Origin: JBDTGE01 sp050742975
GTDB lineage: Bacteria > Actinomycetota > Actinomycetes > Mycobacteriales > Jatrophihabitantaceae
Length of the DNA stretch: 41,856 nt
NCBI GenBank assembly: GCA_050742975.1
Contig: JBOGDQ010000152.1
Span: 1-41,856 of the forward strand
Reading direction: 5' to 3'
This document shows, one piece after another, positions 16,090 to 24,185 of the stretch (the first letter of the stretch is position 1; the number at the start of each line of letters is the position of its first letter). A model generated the notes under the pieces. That model was not told where the DNA came from. It searched no databases and was given only the letters and a program-made list of their open reading frames with translations. The position numbers and the translations under genes were made by a program.

Positions 16090-17475
16090 GTGACCGCAAC
16101 CGAGCAGCTGGCCGGGTGGGCGGCCTCGCTGCGACTCGCCGACGTGCCGGACGCCGCGCGCCACGCGGCAGCGCGGCACCTGCTCGATGGGATCGGCACC
16201 GCTCTCGCGGCGCGACGTGAGGACGTGGTCCGGCCGGCCGTGACCGTCGCCGGCGCGCTGGGCGGCCCGGAAGAGGCGACGATCCTGGGCGAGCGCCGGC
16301 GGTTGTCGGCGCCTGCGGCCGCGTTTGCGAACGGTGCGCTCGTGCACGGGCTGGACTTCGACGACACGCACGCCGGCGGGCTCGTGCACGCGACGGCGGT
16401 GGTGCTGCCGGCGGCGTTGGCGGTCGGGCAGCAGACGGGCGCATGCGGGGCCGACGTCCTGCTTGCGGCGCTGATCGGCTACGAGTGCGTGTGCCGCATC
16501 GCGATGGCCAGCCCGCACGGCTTCCACGCGCGCGGCCTGCATGCGACGCAGGTTGCCGGCGTGTTCTCCGCCGCGGCAGTGACCGCCCGGCTCTGCGGGA
16601 TGAGCGAGCTCGCCACGACCCAGGCCTTCGGCATCGCCGGTTCGAGCTCGGGGGGCCTGCTCGAGTTCCTGTCGACCGGGGCGTCCACCAAGCAGCTGCA
16701 TCCGGGCTCGGCGTCATTGAACGGAATCATCGCCGCCCGCCTGGCCGCAGCCGGAGCAACCGGCCCGGCGACCGTGCTGGAGGGGCCGAACGGCATCTAC
16801 GCGGCGCTCTCGCAACGTCCCTCCGACGTAAACGCGATCACGGCGGGACTGGGCCAGACGTGGGAGGTCACGCGGATCACGATCAAGCCCTACCCGTCGT
16901 GCCAGCTCATGCACGTTGCACTGGACGCGGCAGCGGCGGCAGCGGCCGCGGCGGGGCCGATCCGGCCGAGCGAGATCGTCGAGGTGCTGGCCGAAGTGCA
17001 CCCCGACTCGGCCAGCGTGGTGTGCGAGCCGGCGGCGACGAAGGTCCGGCCGCGCACGAGCTATGACGCCAAGTTCTCGCTGCCGTGGAGCGTCGCGGCG
17101 CTGCTTGTCGACGGCCGCCTCGGCGTCGCCAGCTACGCGCAGGCGTCGATCGTCCGGCCGGAGGTGGCCGAGCTCGCCGGCCGGGTCCGCAGCCGGCGCA
17201 CCGAGGGTGCCGGCGTCGCGGCCGACGCGGCCGGGCGCGTCGAGATCCAGCTCGCCGACGGGCGCCGCGTCGAGGGCACGGTCGAGTGCAGCGCGGGCGC
17301 CCCGCTCGCACCGCTAGACGACGACGCCCTGCTCGCGAAGTTCCTGGGCAACGCGGGCGACACGATCCTCGCCCGCGAGCTTGCCGAGCGCGTACTGAAC
17401 CTGGCCGGCGAACCAGACCTGTCCGCCGTGGTCGAGCTTGCCGCCCGCATCATCGAGGAGTGCGCATGCCCGTGA
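16090..17475 (+). CDS. MmgE/PrpD family protein, second copy
   Basis: This 461-residue MmgE/PrpD protein begins with GTG at 16090, seven bases after the CoA-transferase stop. Landmarks are HLLDGIGTALAARRE near 30-45, AAFANGALVHGLDFDDTH near 77-94, GFHARGLHATQVAGVFSAA near 140-158, and ITIKPYPSCQLMHVALD near 262-278. Known relatives are 2-methylcitrate dehydratase and cis-aconitate decarboxylase, which act on tricarboxylates without CoA. It is diverged from the copy at 2881-4332, so the two probably act on different substrates or stereoisomers. Its last codons overlap the RidA-fusion start by ten bases. Confidence 0.88.
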   Translation: MTATEQLAGWAASLRLADVPDAARHAAARHLLDGIGTALAARREDVVRPAVTVAGALGGPEEATILGERRRLSAPAAAFANGALVHGLDFDDTHAGGLVHATAVVLPAALAVGQQTGACGADVLLAALIGYECVCRIAMASPHGFHARGLHATQVAGVFSAAAVTARLCGMSELATTQAFGIAGSSSGGLLEFLSTGASTKQLHPGSASLNGIIAARLAAAGATGPATVLEGPNGIYAALSQRPSDVNAITAGLGQTWEVTRITIKPYPSCQLMHVALDAAAAAAAAAGPIRPSEIVEVLAEVHPDSASVVCEPAATKVRPRTSYDAKFSLPWSVAALLVDGRLGVASYAQASIVRPEVAELAGRVRSRRTEGAGVAADAAGRVEIQLADGRRVEGTVECSAGAPLAPLDDDALLAKFLGNAGDTILARELAERVLNLAGEPDLSAVVELAARIIEECACP

Positions 17476-18662
17476 ACGTCGCGACGCCGATCGAGCCCGC
17501 CGACTTCCCCTGGTACGACTACCGGGGCTTCACCTTCTCCCTCGGCCTTCAGGTCGACGGCCACGTCCTGAACTCCGGTCACTCCGGGTCCGCGTTCGAC
17601 CCGATCAAGGGCAAGCCCGACGTCACCGGCGGCATGGCCGAGCAGGCGCAGATCGCCTACGCCAAGCAGGCCGCGGTGCTCGCGGCGGCCGGGCTCTCGA
17701 TCGGCGATGTCACGCGCGTCGTCGAGAACGTGACGATCGACGGCCTGGCGCACTACGCCGGGGCTGAGCAGGTGCGGCGCACGGTGTTCGCCGGTCACGA
17801 GCCGGTCGTCGTCACCGTCGTCGTCGACCGGCTGGTCCGGCGCAAGGCGCTGATCGAGGTGGAGGTGCACGCTTCCCCGGCAGGCGGGCCGGCACTGGTG
17901 CTCGGCGGCGAGGGACGATGGCGGCGGGGCACGGTGCGCGAGGGCCACGACGGCGCGGTGTACCTGCCGACCATGCTGCCGCTCGACGCCGCAGGCGAGC
18001 TCGTGGCATCGGGCGACATCGCCGGCCAGTACGCGTACTGCCTGCAGCGCGCCGGCGAACTGCTCGACGCCGCCGGCCTGTCCATCGCGCAGGTGGTATC
18101 CACCGTCGACTACTCGACGCCGGCCACCCGCGAGGAGTACCCGCGGACCGCTCGCGCCCGTCGCGACCTGCTCGGACCGGTGTATCCGACCGCGGCGGGG
18201 ATCCTGATGAGCCGCCTGCACGAGCCGGGGGTACTCGTCGCGGTGGACGTGGTGGCATCGCGGCACACGCCGATCGCGGTGAACCCCGGCTGGTCGCGCT
18301 ACGAAACGCTGACCTACAACCCGGGAGTGCGCGCCGGGAACACGCTGTACATGAGCGGCTTCGCGTCCCTGGACATGAGGACCCAGCAGGCCATGCACGC
18401 CGGGGACCTGCGCGGGCAGGCCGAGCAGACCTACGGCGCGATCCGGCAGACGATGGATGCCGCCGGTGCGAGCCAGCTGCTGTCCACCGTGGAGTACGTG
18501 ACGCCCGGCGCGCTGCCCGCCTACCGCGAAGTGGCGGAGGTGCGCCGCGCGCTGCTGCGCGAGCCGTATCCGACCTCGACCGGTATCGTATGCGGCGGGC
18601 TGTTGCGGCCGGAGTTCCTGCTCGAGGTCGTGCCCAGCGCGCTCATCCCCGGGTCCTCGTGA
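17466..18662 (+). CDS. Triple RidA (YjgF/YER057c/UK114) domain fusion
   Basis: The 398-residue protein contains three consecutive RidA-like domains, at about 20-138, 155-268 and 280-395. Each has the helix signature Q-x-x-A/Y...L-x-A-A-G followed by V-x-x-T/V-x-x-Y (for example QAAVLAAAGLSIGDVTRVVENVT, RAGELLDAAGLSIAQVVSTVDYST and IRQTMDAAGASQLLSTVEYVT). RidA proteins are normally about 130-residue homotrimers. The arginine of the P-x-R-S motif needed for 2-iminoacid deamination is Val, Ala and Ser in the three domains, so ordinary RidA activity is unlikely. ATG at 17466 was chosen because GAGGAG precedes it and upstream codons are shadow of the MmgE/PrpD gene. The role may be binding or hydrolysing an enamine-like intermediate. 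Confidence 0.85.
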   Translation: MPVNVATPIEPADFPWYDYRGFTFSLGLQVDGHVLNSGHSGSAFDPIKGKPDVTGGMAEQAQIAYAKQAAVLAAAGLSIGDVTRVVENVTIDGLAHYAGAEQVRRTVFAGHEPVVVTVVVDRLVRRKALIEVEVHASPAGGPALVLGGEGRWRRGTVREGHDGAVYLPTMLPLDAAGELVASGDIAGQYAYCLQRAGELLDAAGLSIAQVVSTVDYSTPATREEYPRTARARRDLLGPVYPTAAGILMSRLHEPGVLVAVDVVASRHTPIAVNPGWSRYETLTYNPGVRAGNTLYMSGFASLDMRTQQAMHAGDLRGQAEQTYGAIRQTMDAAGASQLLSTVEYVTPGALPAYREVAEVRRALLREPYPTSTGIVCGGLLRPEFLLEVVPSALIPGSS

Positions 18663-19162
18663 TGGCGTTACTGACCGACGAGTTGCGCGCCCGAGTCGGC
18701 GAGACCCGCGTCTACACCGCGCCCGAGCCACTGTCGCGTGCTGCGATCCGCTACTACGCGCTCGCGGTCGGCGACACCAACCCGCTTTACACCGACACCG
18801 AGGCAGCGCGAGCCGCAGGACTGCCGGATGTGATGGCGCCGCCCACTCTGCTGTGCGACAGCAACCAGTACCTGGCCGGCGAGCGCGACGACGACGGTTT
18901 CGCCGGCCATACCTGGGGTTTCGAGCTCCCGAACACCCGGGCGGTCCGCGGCGGGAACGACTACACCTTCCACCGCGCGGCGCACCCGGAGGACGTCGTC
19001 ACGGTGACGTGGCGGCTGGCGAGCATGACGGAGCGGGTCACCTCGGCCGGGCAGGCGATGCTGATCGTGACCAGCGAGCAGACGGTCACCGACCAGCGCG
19101 GCGAACCGATCGTCACGAACACCGAGACGATCATCTACACCGAACTGCCGGTGCGGCCGTGA
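18662..19162 (+). CDS. MaoC-like hot-dog protein, N-terminal (FAS1_DH) type
   Basis: This 166-residue protein has the FAS1_DH-region hot-dog layout: a YTAPEPLSRAAIRYYALAVGDTNPLYTD segment near 20-47, AAGLPDVMAPPTLLCD near 53-68, and a WGFELPNTRAVRGGNDYTFHR strand region near 81-101. Such subunits normally pair with a second hot-dog subunit carrying the hydratase residues, here the next gene, to make a heterodimeric enoyl-CoA hydratase. Its ATG shares one base with the preceding stop (TGATG). The arrangement resembles the split hydratases of steroid side-chain and long-chain acyl degradation. The substrate is probably an alpha,beta-unsaturated acyl-CoA. Confidence 0.82.
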   Translation: MALLTDELRARVGETRVYTAPEPLSRAAIRYYALAVGDTNPLYTDTEAARAAGLPDVMAPPTLLCDSNQYLAGERDDDGFAGHTWGFELPNTRAVRGGNDYTFHRAAHPEDVVTVTWRLASMTERVTSAGQAMLIVTSEQTVTDQRGEPIVTNTETIIYTELPVRP

Positions 19163-19572
19163 CGGTGCTCCCCGGCGACACGATCGCCCCGCTGGAACGC
19201 CGGATCACCCTCACCGACATGGTCGGCTACGCCGGGGCGACCTGGGACTGGCACCGGCTGCACTACGACCCGGCCTACCTCGCGGCGAAGCAACTACCCG
19301 CGCCGGTGGTCGACGGCCAGCTGTTCGGCGCACTGCTGGTCGAACAGCTGCAGGACTTCTTCGGCCCACGCGCGAGCGTTCGCCGGCTGTACTTCCGCTT
19401 CAAGCAGTTGGTGTTCGCCGGTGAGACGGTGCGTTGCGGCGCGACGGTGCTGTGCGTCGAACCACTCGACGACGCGACGCTGGTGTCGGTGCAGGCGCAA
19501 GTCGAGGTGATCGGTGCCAAACCGCGCATCGCGGTCGCGCCCGCCGTCGCCGAGGTGGTGCTGCGCAGGTGA
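19159..19572 (+). CDS. MaoC-like hot-dog protein, C-terminal (hydratase) type
   Basis: This 137-residue single hot-dog protein starts with GTG in a GTGA overlap with the previous gene. The segment YAGATWDWHRLHYDPAYLA near 23-41 corresponds to the hydratase-2 motif, with a DWHRLH core in place of the usual D-x-N-x-x-H. PVVDGQLFGALLVEQLQDFFG near 50-70 follows. With the preceding subunit it should form an enoyl-CoA hydratase. In steroid-degrading actinobacteria, MaoC-like subunits with a DUF35 domain work next to the aldolase Ltp2, and here the same three families follow one another. Confidence 0.82.
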   Translation: MTVLPGDTIAPLERRITLTDMVGYAGATWDWHRLHYDPAYLAAKQLPAPVVDGQLFGALLVEQLQDFFGPRASVRRLYFRFKQLVFAGETVRCGATVLCVEPLDDATLVSVQAQVEVIGAKPRIAVAPAVAEVVLRR

Positions 19573-20711
19573 GCGGCGCGATCGTCGGTGCCGCCGAGTG
19601 CGACCTGGGCAGCACCGGCCGAACCGTGCTCGACCTGCAGGTACAGGCCGTGACGCGGGCGCTCGCGGACGCCGGACTGGGCCTGCACGACGTCGACGGA
19701 CTGGCGACCAACGCCCTGGGCCGCTTCGCCACCACGTCGCTGGCCGACTACCTTGGCCTGCGGCCGGCCTGGGCCGAGTCCTCGTTCGTCGGCGGCTCGG
19801 CGTTCGAGCTGTACCTCGGCCGGGCGGTTCAGGCGATCGAGGCCGGGCAGGCACAGGTGATCGTCATCTGCTTCGCCTCCAACCAGCGCTCGGCCCGTTC
19901 GCGCTCGCTTGCGGGCAGCACCGAGTCGGACCTGCCGCAGGCCCAGTTCGAGGCGCCCTACGCCCCGCTCTACCCGATCTCGTACTACGCGATGGCGGCG
20001 CAGGCGTACCTACACCGGTACGGCGCGACGCGCGAGCAACTCGCGAACGTCGCTGTCGTTGCGCGCGAGTGGGCGCTGCGCAACCCGGCCGCCTTCCGTT
20101 ACGGCGCAGGGGAATTGCGCGTCGAGGACGTTCTCGACTCCCCGCTCGTCTCGACACCGCTGAGCACTGCCGACTGCTGCCTGGTCACCGACGGCGGTGG
20201 CGCGGTCGTGGTCACCTCGATCGAGCGGGCCCGCGACCTGCTGCGGCCGCCGGTCAGGGTGCTCGGATACGGCGAGTCGACCAGCCACGCCGCGATGGCA
20301 AGCAGGGACGACATCCTCGACACCGGCGCAGATCGATCGGGGGCAGCCGCATTCGCGCGTGCCGGGCTCGGCCCGGACGACGTCGATCTCGCCCTGCTCT
20401 ACGACTCGTTCACGATCACCCCGCTGCTCTCGCTCGAAGCGCTCGGCTTCTGCGCGCCGGGCGAGGCCGGGGCGTTCGTCGCCGACGGCAACACCGGACC
20501 GGGTGGAGCGCTGCCGACCAACACCAACGGCGGCGGGCTGTCCTACTGCCACCCGGGCCAGTACGGCGTGCTGCTGCTGGTGGAGGCGGTGCGGCAGCTG
20601 CGCGGCGAGTGCGGCGAGCGGCAGGTCGCCGCAGCGCAGGTCGCGCTCGCGCACGGTACGGGCGGCATCCTCAGCCACTCCGCCACCGTCCTGCTGGCGG
20701 TGGACCGGTGA
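19569..20711 (+). CDS. Thiolase-superfamily protein, Ltp2-like (probable retro-aldolase)
   Basis: This 380-residue protein has the thiolase fold of the SCPx/lipid-transfer branch. At the position of the nucleophilic Cys the sequence reads SSFVGGSAF (71-79), without Cys, so it should not perform thiolysis. LLYDSFTI (277-283) and GGGLSYCHPGQYG (321-333), with Tyr278, Tyr326 and Tyr332 and the retained His328, resemble Ltp2-type aldolases, which use tyrosines to cleave beta-hydroxyacyl-CoA side chains. Such aldolases need a DUF35 partner, and a DUF35 gene follows directly. GTG at 19569 overlaps the previous stop as GTGA. It may cleave the product of the MaoC hydratase pair. The retro-aldolase assignment is inference from family and context. 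Confidence 0.82.
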   Translation: MSGAIVGAAECDLGSTGRTVLDLQVQAVTRALADAGLGLHDVDGLATNALGRFATTSLADYLGLRPAWAESSFVGGSAFELYLGRAVQAIEAGQAQVIVICFASNQRSARSRSLAGSTESDLPQAQFEAPYAPLYPISYYAMAAQAYLHRYGATREQLANVAVVAREWALRNPAAFRYGAGELRVEDVLDSPLVSTPLSTADCCLVTDGGGAVVVTSIERARDLLRPPVRVLGYGESTSHAAMASRDDILDTGADRSGAAAFARAGLGPDDVDLALLYDSFTITPLLSLEALGFCAPGEAGAFVADGNTGPGGALPTNTNGGGLSYCHPGQYGVLLLVEAVRQLRGECGERQVAAAQVALAHGTGGILSHSATVLLAVDR

Positions 20712-21118
20712 CACTTCCGCCCGTCGACGAGCTGACCGCGCCGTGGTGGGACGCGACGCGCGCGCGGCGTCTGGTCTTGCAGCACTGCACGACCTGCCAG
20801 GCCGTGCAGCACTACCCGCGCCGGCTGTGCACCGGCTGCGGCGCGATTGACGGCCTGGACTGGATCAGCGCCGCCGGTGCGGGGACGGTGGACACCTTCA
20901 CCGTGGTGCACCGAGCACCCGCCCCCGAGATCGCGGTCCCCTTCGTGCTCGCGCGGGTCCGGCTGGCCGAGGGGCCGGTGCTGCTAACCCACCTCGTCGA
21001 CGTCGTGGGCGACGAGGCACTGTTCGGTGCTGCCGTGCAGGTGGACTGGTGCCCGCTGACCGACGGCCGCAACCTGCCTGTATTCCGCATTACCGAGCCA
21101 CGAGCACAGGAGCACTAG
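20708..21118 (+). CDS. DUF35 / Zn-ribbon OB-fold protein
   Basis: This 136-residue protein has an N-terminal helix (PPVDELTAPWWDATRARRLVLQ) and a rubredoxin-like zinc ribbon with two C-x2-C pairs (CTTC near 27-30 and CTGC near 41-44). An OB-fold follows, with TVDTFTVVHRAP near 60-71 and PVFRITEP at the end. DUF35 proteins bind acyl-CoA and form obligate complexes with SCPx-type thiolases or Ltp2-type aldolases. It starts with GTG overlapping the thiolase stop by four bases, as expected for subunits of one complex. The following acyl-CoA dehydrogenase gene starts three bases after its stop. Confidence 0.9.
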   Translation: MTLPPVDELTAPWWDATRARRLVLQHCTTCQAVQHYPRRLCTGCGAIDGLDWISAAGAGTVDTFTVVHRAPAPEIAVPFVLARVRLAEGPVLLTHLVDVVGDEALFGAAVQVDWCPLTDGRNLPVFRITEPRAQEH

Positions 21119-21120
21119 CG

Positions 21121-22284
21121 ATGGACTTCGACCTCTCCGACGAGCAGCGGATGTTCCGCGACATGCTGCGCGACTTCGTCGCCAAGGAGATCACCCCGGT
21201 GGCGCAGGAGTGGGAGCGCGAGGGACGCTATCCGACCGAGATCGTCGACACGATGAAGCAGCTCGGCCTGTTCGGGCTCACCGTGCCGGCCGAGTACGGC
21301 GGCCTGGACGTCGACATGGTCTCCTTCGCGATCGTCTTCGAGGAGATCTCCAAGGGCTGGATGGGCATCGCCGGGATCCTCGGCTCGCACTCGCTGGCCT
21401 GCTGGATGATCGCGCACCACGGTACCGAGGACCAGAAGCGGCGATACCTGCCCGAGCTCGCCACCGGCCGGCGGCGCTCCGGCATCGGGCTCACCGAACC
21501 GGGAGCCGGAACCGATCTGCAGGGCATTACCACCCGCGCGGTCCGCGACGGCGACGAGTACGTCATCAACGGCACCAAGACCTGGATCACCAATGCCCGC
21601 TACGCCGATCCGCTGCCCGTGCTGGTCAAGACCGACCCCACAACCTCGCCTGCCCACAAGGGGATGAGCGTGCTGCTGGTCGAGCAGGGGACGCCGGGAT
21701 TCACGGTCAGCCGCGACCTGCCCAAGCTCGGCTACAAGGGTCCGGAATCCTGCGAGGTGGTGCTCGAGGACGTCCGGGTGCCCGTCGCGAACCTGCTCGG
21801 CGGTGTCGAGGGGCGCGGCATGCAGCAGGCGCTGGCCGGGCTGGAGACCGGACGGATCAACGTCGCTGCGCGCTCGCTCGGCATCGCGCAGGCGGCCTAC
21901 GACGCGGCGCTGAAATACGCGCGTGAGCGCGAGGCGTTCGGCCAGCCCATCGCGAACTTCCAGGCCATCGAGCTCAAGCTCGCCGAGATGGCCACGAACA
22001 TCCAGGCTTCCCGGTTGCTCGTGTACTGGGCCGCGTCCAACGCAGACCGTGGCCAGCGGGTGGACATGCAGACCGGCATGGCGAAGCTGTTCGCGTCCGA
22101 GACGGCCGCGACGGCAGCGCTCGAGGCGATGCGGATCCACGGCGGCTACGGCTTCTCGCAGGAGTTCGTCGTGGAGCGGCTCTATCGCGATGTTCCGCTG
22201 ATGGTGATCGGCGAGGGCACCAGCGACGTCATGCGCACGGTGATCGCGCGCGCTCTGGTCTCCGGCAAGGAGACGATCGGATGA
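21121..22284 (+). CDS. Acyl-CoA dehydrogenase
   Basis: This 387-residue FAD-dependent dehydrogenase is of normal length. MDFDLSDEQRMFRDMLRDFV begins the helical N-domain, GIGLTEPGAGTD near 122-133 and WITNARYAD near 157-165 form the FAD and substrate face, and REAFGQPIANFQAIELKLAEM near 270-290 is the family signature. The catalytic base is Glu365 in GEGTSDVMR. It introduces an alpha,beta double bond into an acyl-CoA, passing electrons to ETF. The ATG at 21121 is preceded by AGGAGC; a longer frame upstream is shadow of the DUF35 gene. Together with the MaoC pair and the aldolase it completes a dehydrogenate-hydrate-cleave sequence. The acyl chain is unknown. Confidence 0.95.
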   Translation: MDFDLSDEQRMFRDMLRDFVAKEITPVAQEWEREGRYPTEIVDTMKQLGLFGLTVPAEYGGLDVDMVSFAIVFEEISKGWMGIAGILGSHSLACWMIAHHGTEDQKRRYLPELATGRRRSGIGLTEPGAGTDLQGITTRAVRDGDEYVINGTKTWITNARYADPLPVLVKTDPTTSPAHKGMSVLLVEQGTPGFTVSRDLPKLGYKGPESCEVVLEDVRVPVANLLGGVEGRGMQQALAGLETGRINVAARSLGIAQAAYDAALKYAREREAFGQPIANFQAIELKLAEMATNIQASRLLVYWAASNADRGQRVDMQTGMAKLFASETAATAALEAMRIHGGYGFSQEFVVERLYRDVPLMVIGEGTSDVMRTVIARALVSGKETIG

Positions 22285-23144
22285 GCTCCGTCCGCTCGCA
22301 TCTGTACGTGCCGGGGGACAGGCCCGACGTGCTGGCCAAGGCCGTCGGCCGCGGAGCCGACGCGCTCATCGTGGACCTGGAGGACGCGGTGGCGCCGGCC
22401 GCGAAGGATACCGCTCGCGCGGCGGTCGCCCGGTTCCTGCGTGAGCAACCGGCCGCCGGATCGACCGGACCCGCGCTGTGGGTTCGCCTCAACCCGGGCG
22501 GGGCCGCGCTGGCCGATCTCGAAGCCGTCCTCGCACCGTCGCTGGCCGGCGTCTGCCTGGCCAAGGCGGAGAGCGCCGGCGAGGTCGCCACCGTCGCCGA
22601 CGCGCTGGACCGGTTGGAGCGCAAGCGCGGCGTAACCCCCGGCTCGACCGCGATCTCTCCGCTGCTCGAGTCAGCCGCCGCCGTGCTGAGGGCGGCCGAG
22701 ATAGCTGGGGCACCGCGGGTGGCGCGGCTGCAGGTGGGCGAAGCGGACCTTGCTGCCGACGTCGGGGTGGAGCTGGGCGCCGACGAGCGGGAGTTCCTCT
22801 GGGCGCGATCGCAGGTGGTCTTCGCATCCGCAGCAGCCGGCATCGAGCCTCCCGTCGGCCCGGTCAGCACCAACTTCCGGGATCTCGATGCGCTCCGGGC
22901 CTCGACGTTCGCGTTGAAGCGCATGGGTTACCGGAGCCGGGCATGCATCCATCCGGCTCAGGTCGCCGTCGTCAACGAGGTGTTCACGCCGACTCCGGAC
23001 GAGGTGGCACGCGCTCGCGATCTCGTGGCCCGGTTCGACGGCGCGACGGCGGCCGGCGACGGCGTCCTCACCGATGCGAGCGGGCGGATGGTCGACCTCG
23101 CCGTCGTCCGTGCCGCGCGGCGCACGCTGGCAACCGGTAACTAG
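22281..23144 (+). CDS. CitE-like HpcH/HpaI-family lyase (malyl-/methylmalyl-/citramalyl-CoA lyase type)
   Basis: This 287-residue TIM-barrel protein starts as RSHLYVPGDRPDVLAKAVGRGADALIVDLEDAV, the hallmark of the CitE/Mcl family with the Asp/Glu metal region near 32-35. LWVRLNP near 66-72 and CLAKAES near 91-97 follow, and late VFTPTPDEVARARD is typical. Single-protein members cleave malyl-CoA, beta-methylmalyl-CoA or citramalyl-CoA with Mg2+. The ATG overlaps the dehydrogenase stop by four bases. With the mesaconyl-CoA-hydratase-like MaoC and the class III CoA-transferase of the same operon it would make a C5-branched dicarboxylate route ending in glyoxylate plus propionyl-CoA, or pyruvate plus acetyl-CoA. 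That is inference. Confidence 0.88.
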   Translation: MSSVRSHLYVPGDRPDVLAKAVGRGADALIVDLEDAVAPAAKDTARAAVARFLREQPAAGSTGPALWVRLNPGGAALADLEAVLAPSLAGVCLAKAESAGEVATVADALDRLERKRGVTPGSTAISPLLESAAAVLRAAEIAGAPRVARLQVGEADLAADVGVELGADEREFLWARSQVVFASAAAGIEPPVGPVSTNFRDLDALRASTFALKRMGYRSRACIHPAQVAVVNEVFTPTPDEVARARDLVARFDGATAAGDGVLTDASGRMVDLAVVRAARRTLATGN

Positions 23145-23156
23145 GAGCGTCGGCAG

Positions 23157-24176
23157 ATGCGGATCAGCTACGGGCCGTGGGGTGAGACGCTCGCCGAGCT
23201 GATCGACGCGGGCCGCCGGGCCGAGCGTGCCGGCGCCGAAGCCCTCTGGGTGCCCGAGCTGCACCGCAGCGCCACGGTCGTTGCCGCAGCGCTCGCGCAG
23301 AACACGACGAGCGCGCGGATCGGCACGGGGATCGCGCTCGCGTTCACGCGCAGTCCGATGGTGCAGGCCCTGGAGGCCCTCGACCTCGACGAGCTGTCCG
23401 GGGGCCGATTCCTGCTCGGGCTGGGCAGCGGCGTGCAGCGGCTCAACGAGGACTGGCACAACGCCCGATTCGGCAAGGCCGTCCCGCACCTGCGCGAGAG
23501 CGTCCGCAACATCCGCACGTTCTGGCGCGACGCGCCCGCCGGGACCGCGATGGACCTCGACGGTGAGTACGAGCCGATGCGCATCCGTGGTTACCAGCGC
23601 CCGTTCCACCAGCAGCGTGCGAGCATCCCGATCTACCTGGCGGCGATGGGCCCGGCGATGACCCGGCTGGCCGGCGAGATCGCGGACGGCTGGATCTCGC
23701 ACGAGCTGTACAGCCCGAGCTACCTGGTCGACACCACCCTGCCCGAACTCGAACGCGGCCTGGAGCGCGGCGGCCGGACCCGCGCCGACCTCGACGTCAT
23801 CGCCTCCGCGATCTGCGCTATCGACGACGATGCCCACACCGCCAAGAGATGGGCGTCCGGAACGGTCGGCTTCTACGGCTCGGTGCGAACCTACGCCGAT
23901 TTCTGGGCGTACCACGGGCTGGCCGCGGAGCAGCAGCACATCGTCGAGGCGTTCCGGGGTGGGCTGGCCGCCGACGACCTCGGCACGGCCGCACCCGATC
24001 ACATGGTCGCCGCGGTCACGCTGTCCGGGACGGCAGACGAGGTGCGGGAACGGCTGTCGGCGTACGAGGGGCACGCCGACTCGGTCAAGCTCTCGCCGCC
24101 CACCCACGGCGTGGACGCGGCCGTGACCCGGCTCTGCCAGGAGCGCATCATCGAGCTCATCGCCACCCTCGGTTAG
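23157..24176 (+). CDS. LLM-class (luciferase-like, F420- or FMN-dependent) oxidoreductase
   Basis: This 339-residue TIM-barrel protein has typical luciferase-like landmarks: AERAGAEALWVPELH near 23-37, RIGTGIALAFTRSP near 56-69, LDELSGGRFLLGLGSG near 76-91, and the IPIYLAAMGPAMTRLAGEIADGWI segment near 156-179. In actinobacteria such proteins use F420 or reduced FMN to oxidise, reduce or oxygenate diverse substrates. Cofactor choice cannot be read with certainty here. AGGAG precedes the ATG. Its place near the end of the catabolic operon suggests a redox or monooxygenase step on the pathway substrate. Confidence 0.9.
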   Translation: MRISYGPWGETLAELIDAGRRAERAGAEALWVPELHRSATVVAAALAQNTTSARIGTGIALAFTRSPMVQALEALDLDELSGGRFLLGLGSGVQRLNEDWHNARFGKAVPHLRESVRNIRTFWRDAPAGTAMDLDGEYEPMRIRGYQRPFHQQRASIPIYLAAMGPAMTRLAGEIADGWISHELYSPSYLVDTTLPELERGLERGGRTRADLDVIASAICAIDDDAHTAKRWASGTVGFYGSVRTYADFWAYHGLAAEQQHIVEAFRGGLAADDLGTAAPDHMVAAVTLSGTADEVRERLSAYEGHADSVKLSPPTHGVDAAVTRLCQERIIELIATLG

Positions 24177-24185
24177 CCCGGCGCG

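Noticed and set aside
19569..20711. Ordinary acetyl-CoA acetyltransferase (thiolase).
   Set aside because: The nucleophilic Cys is missing from SSFVGGSAF, and a DUF35 partner follows, so an aldolase-type activity is more likely.
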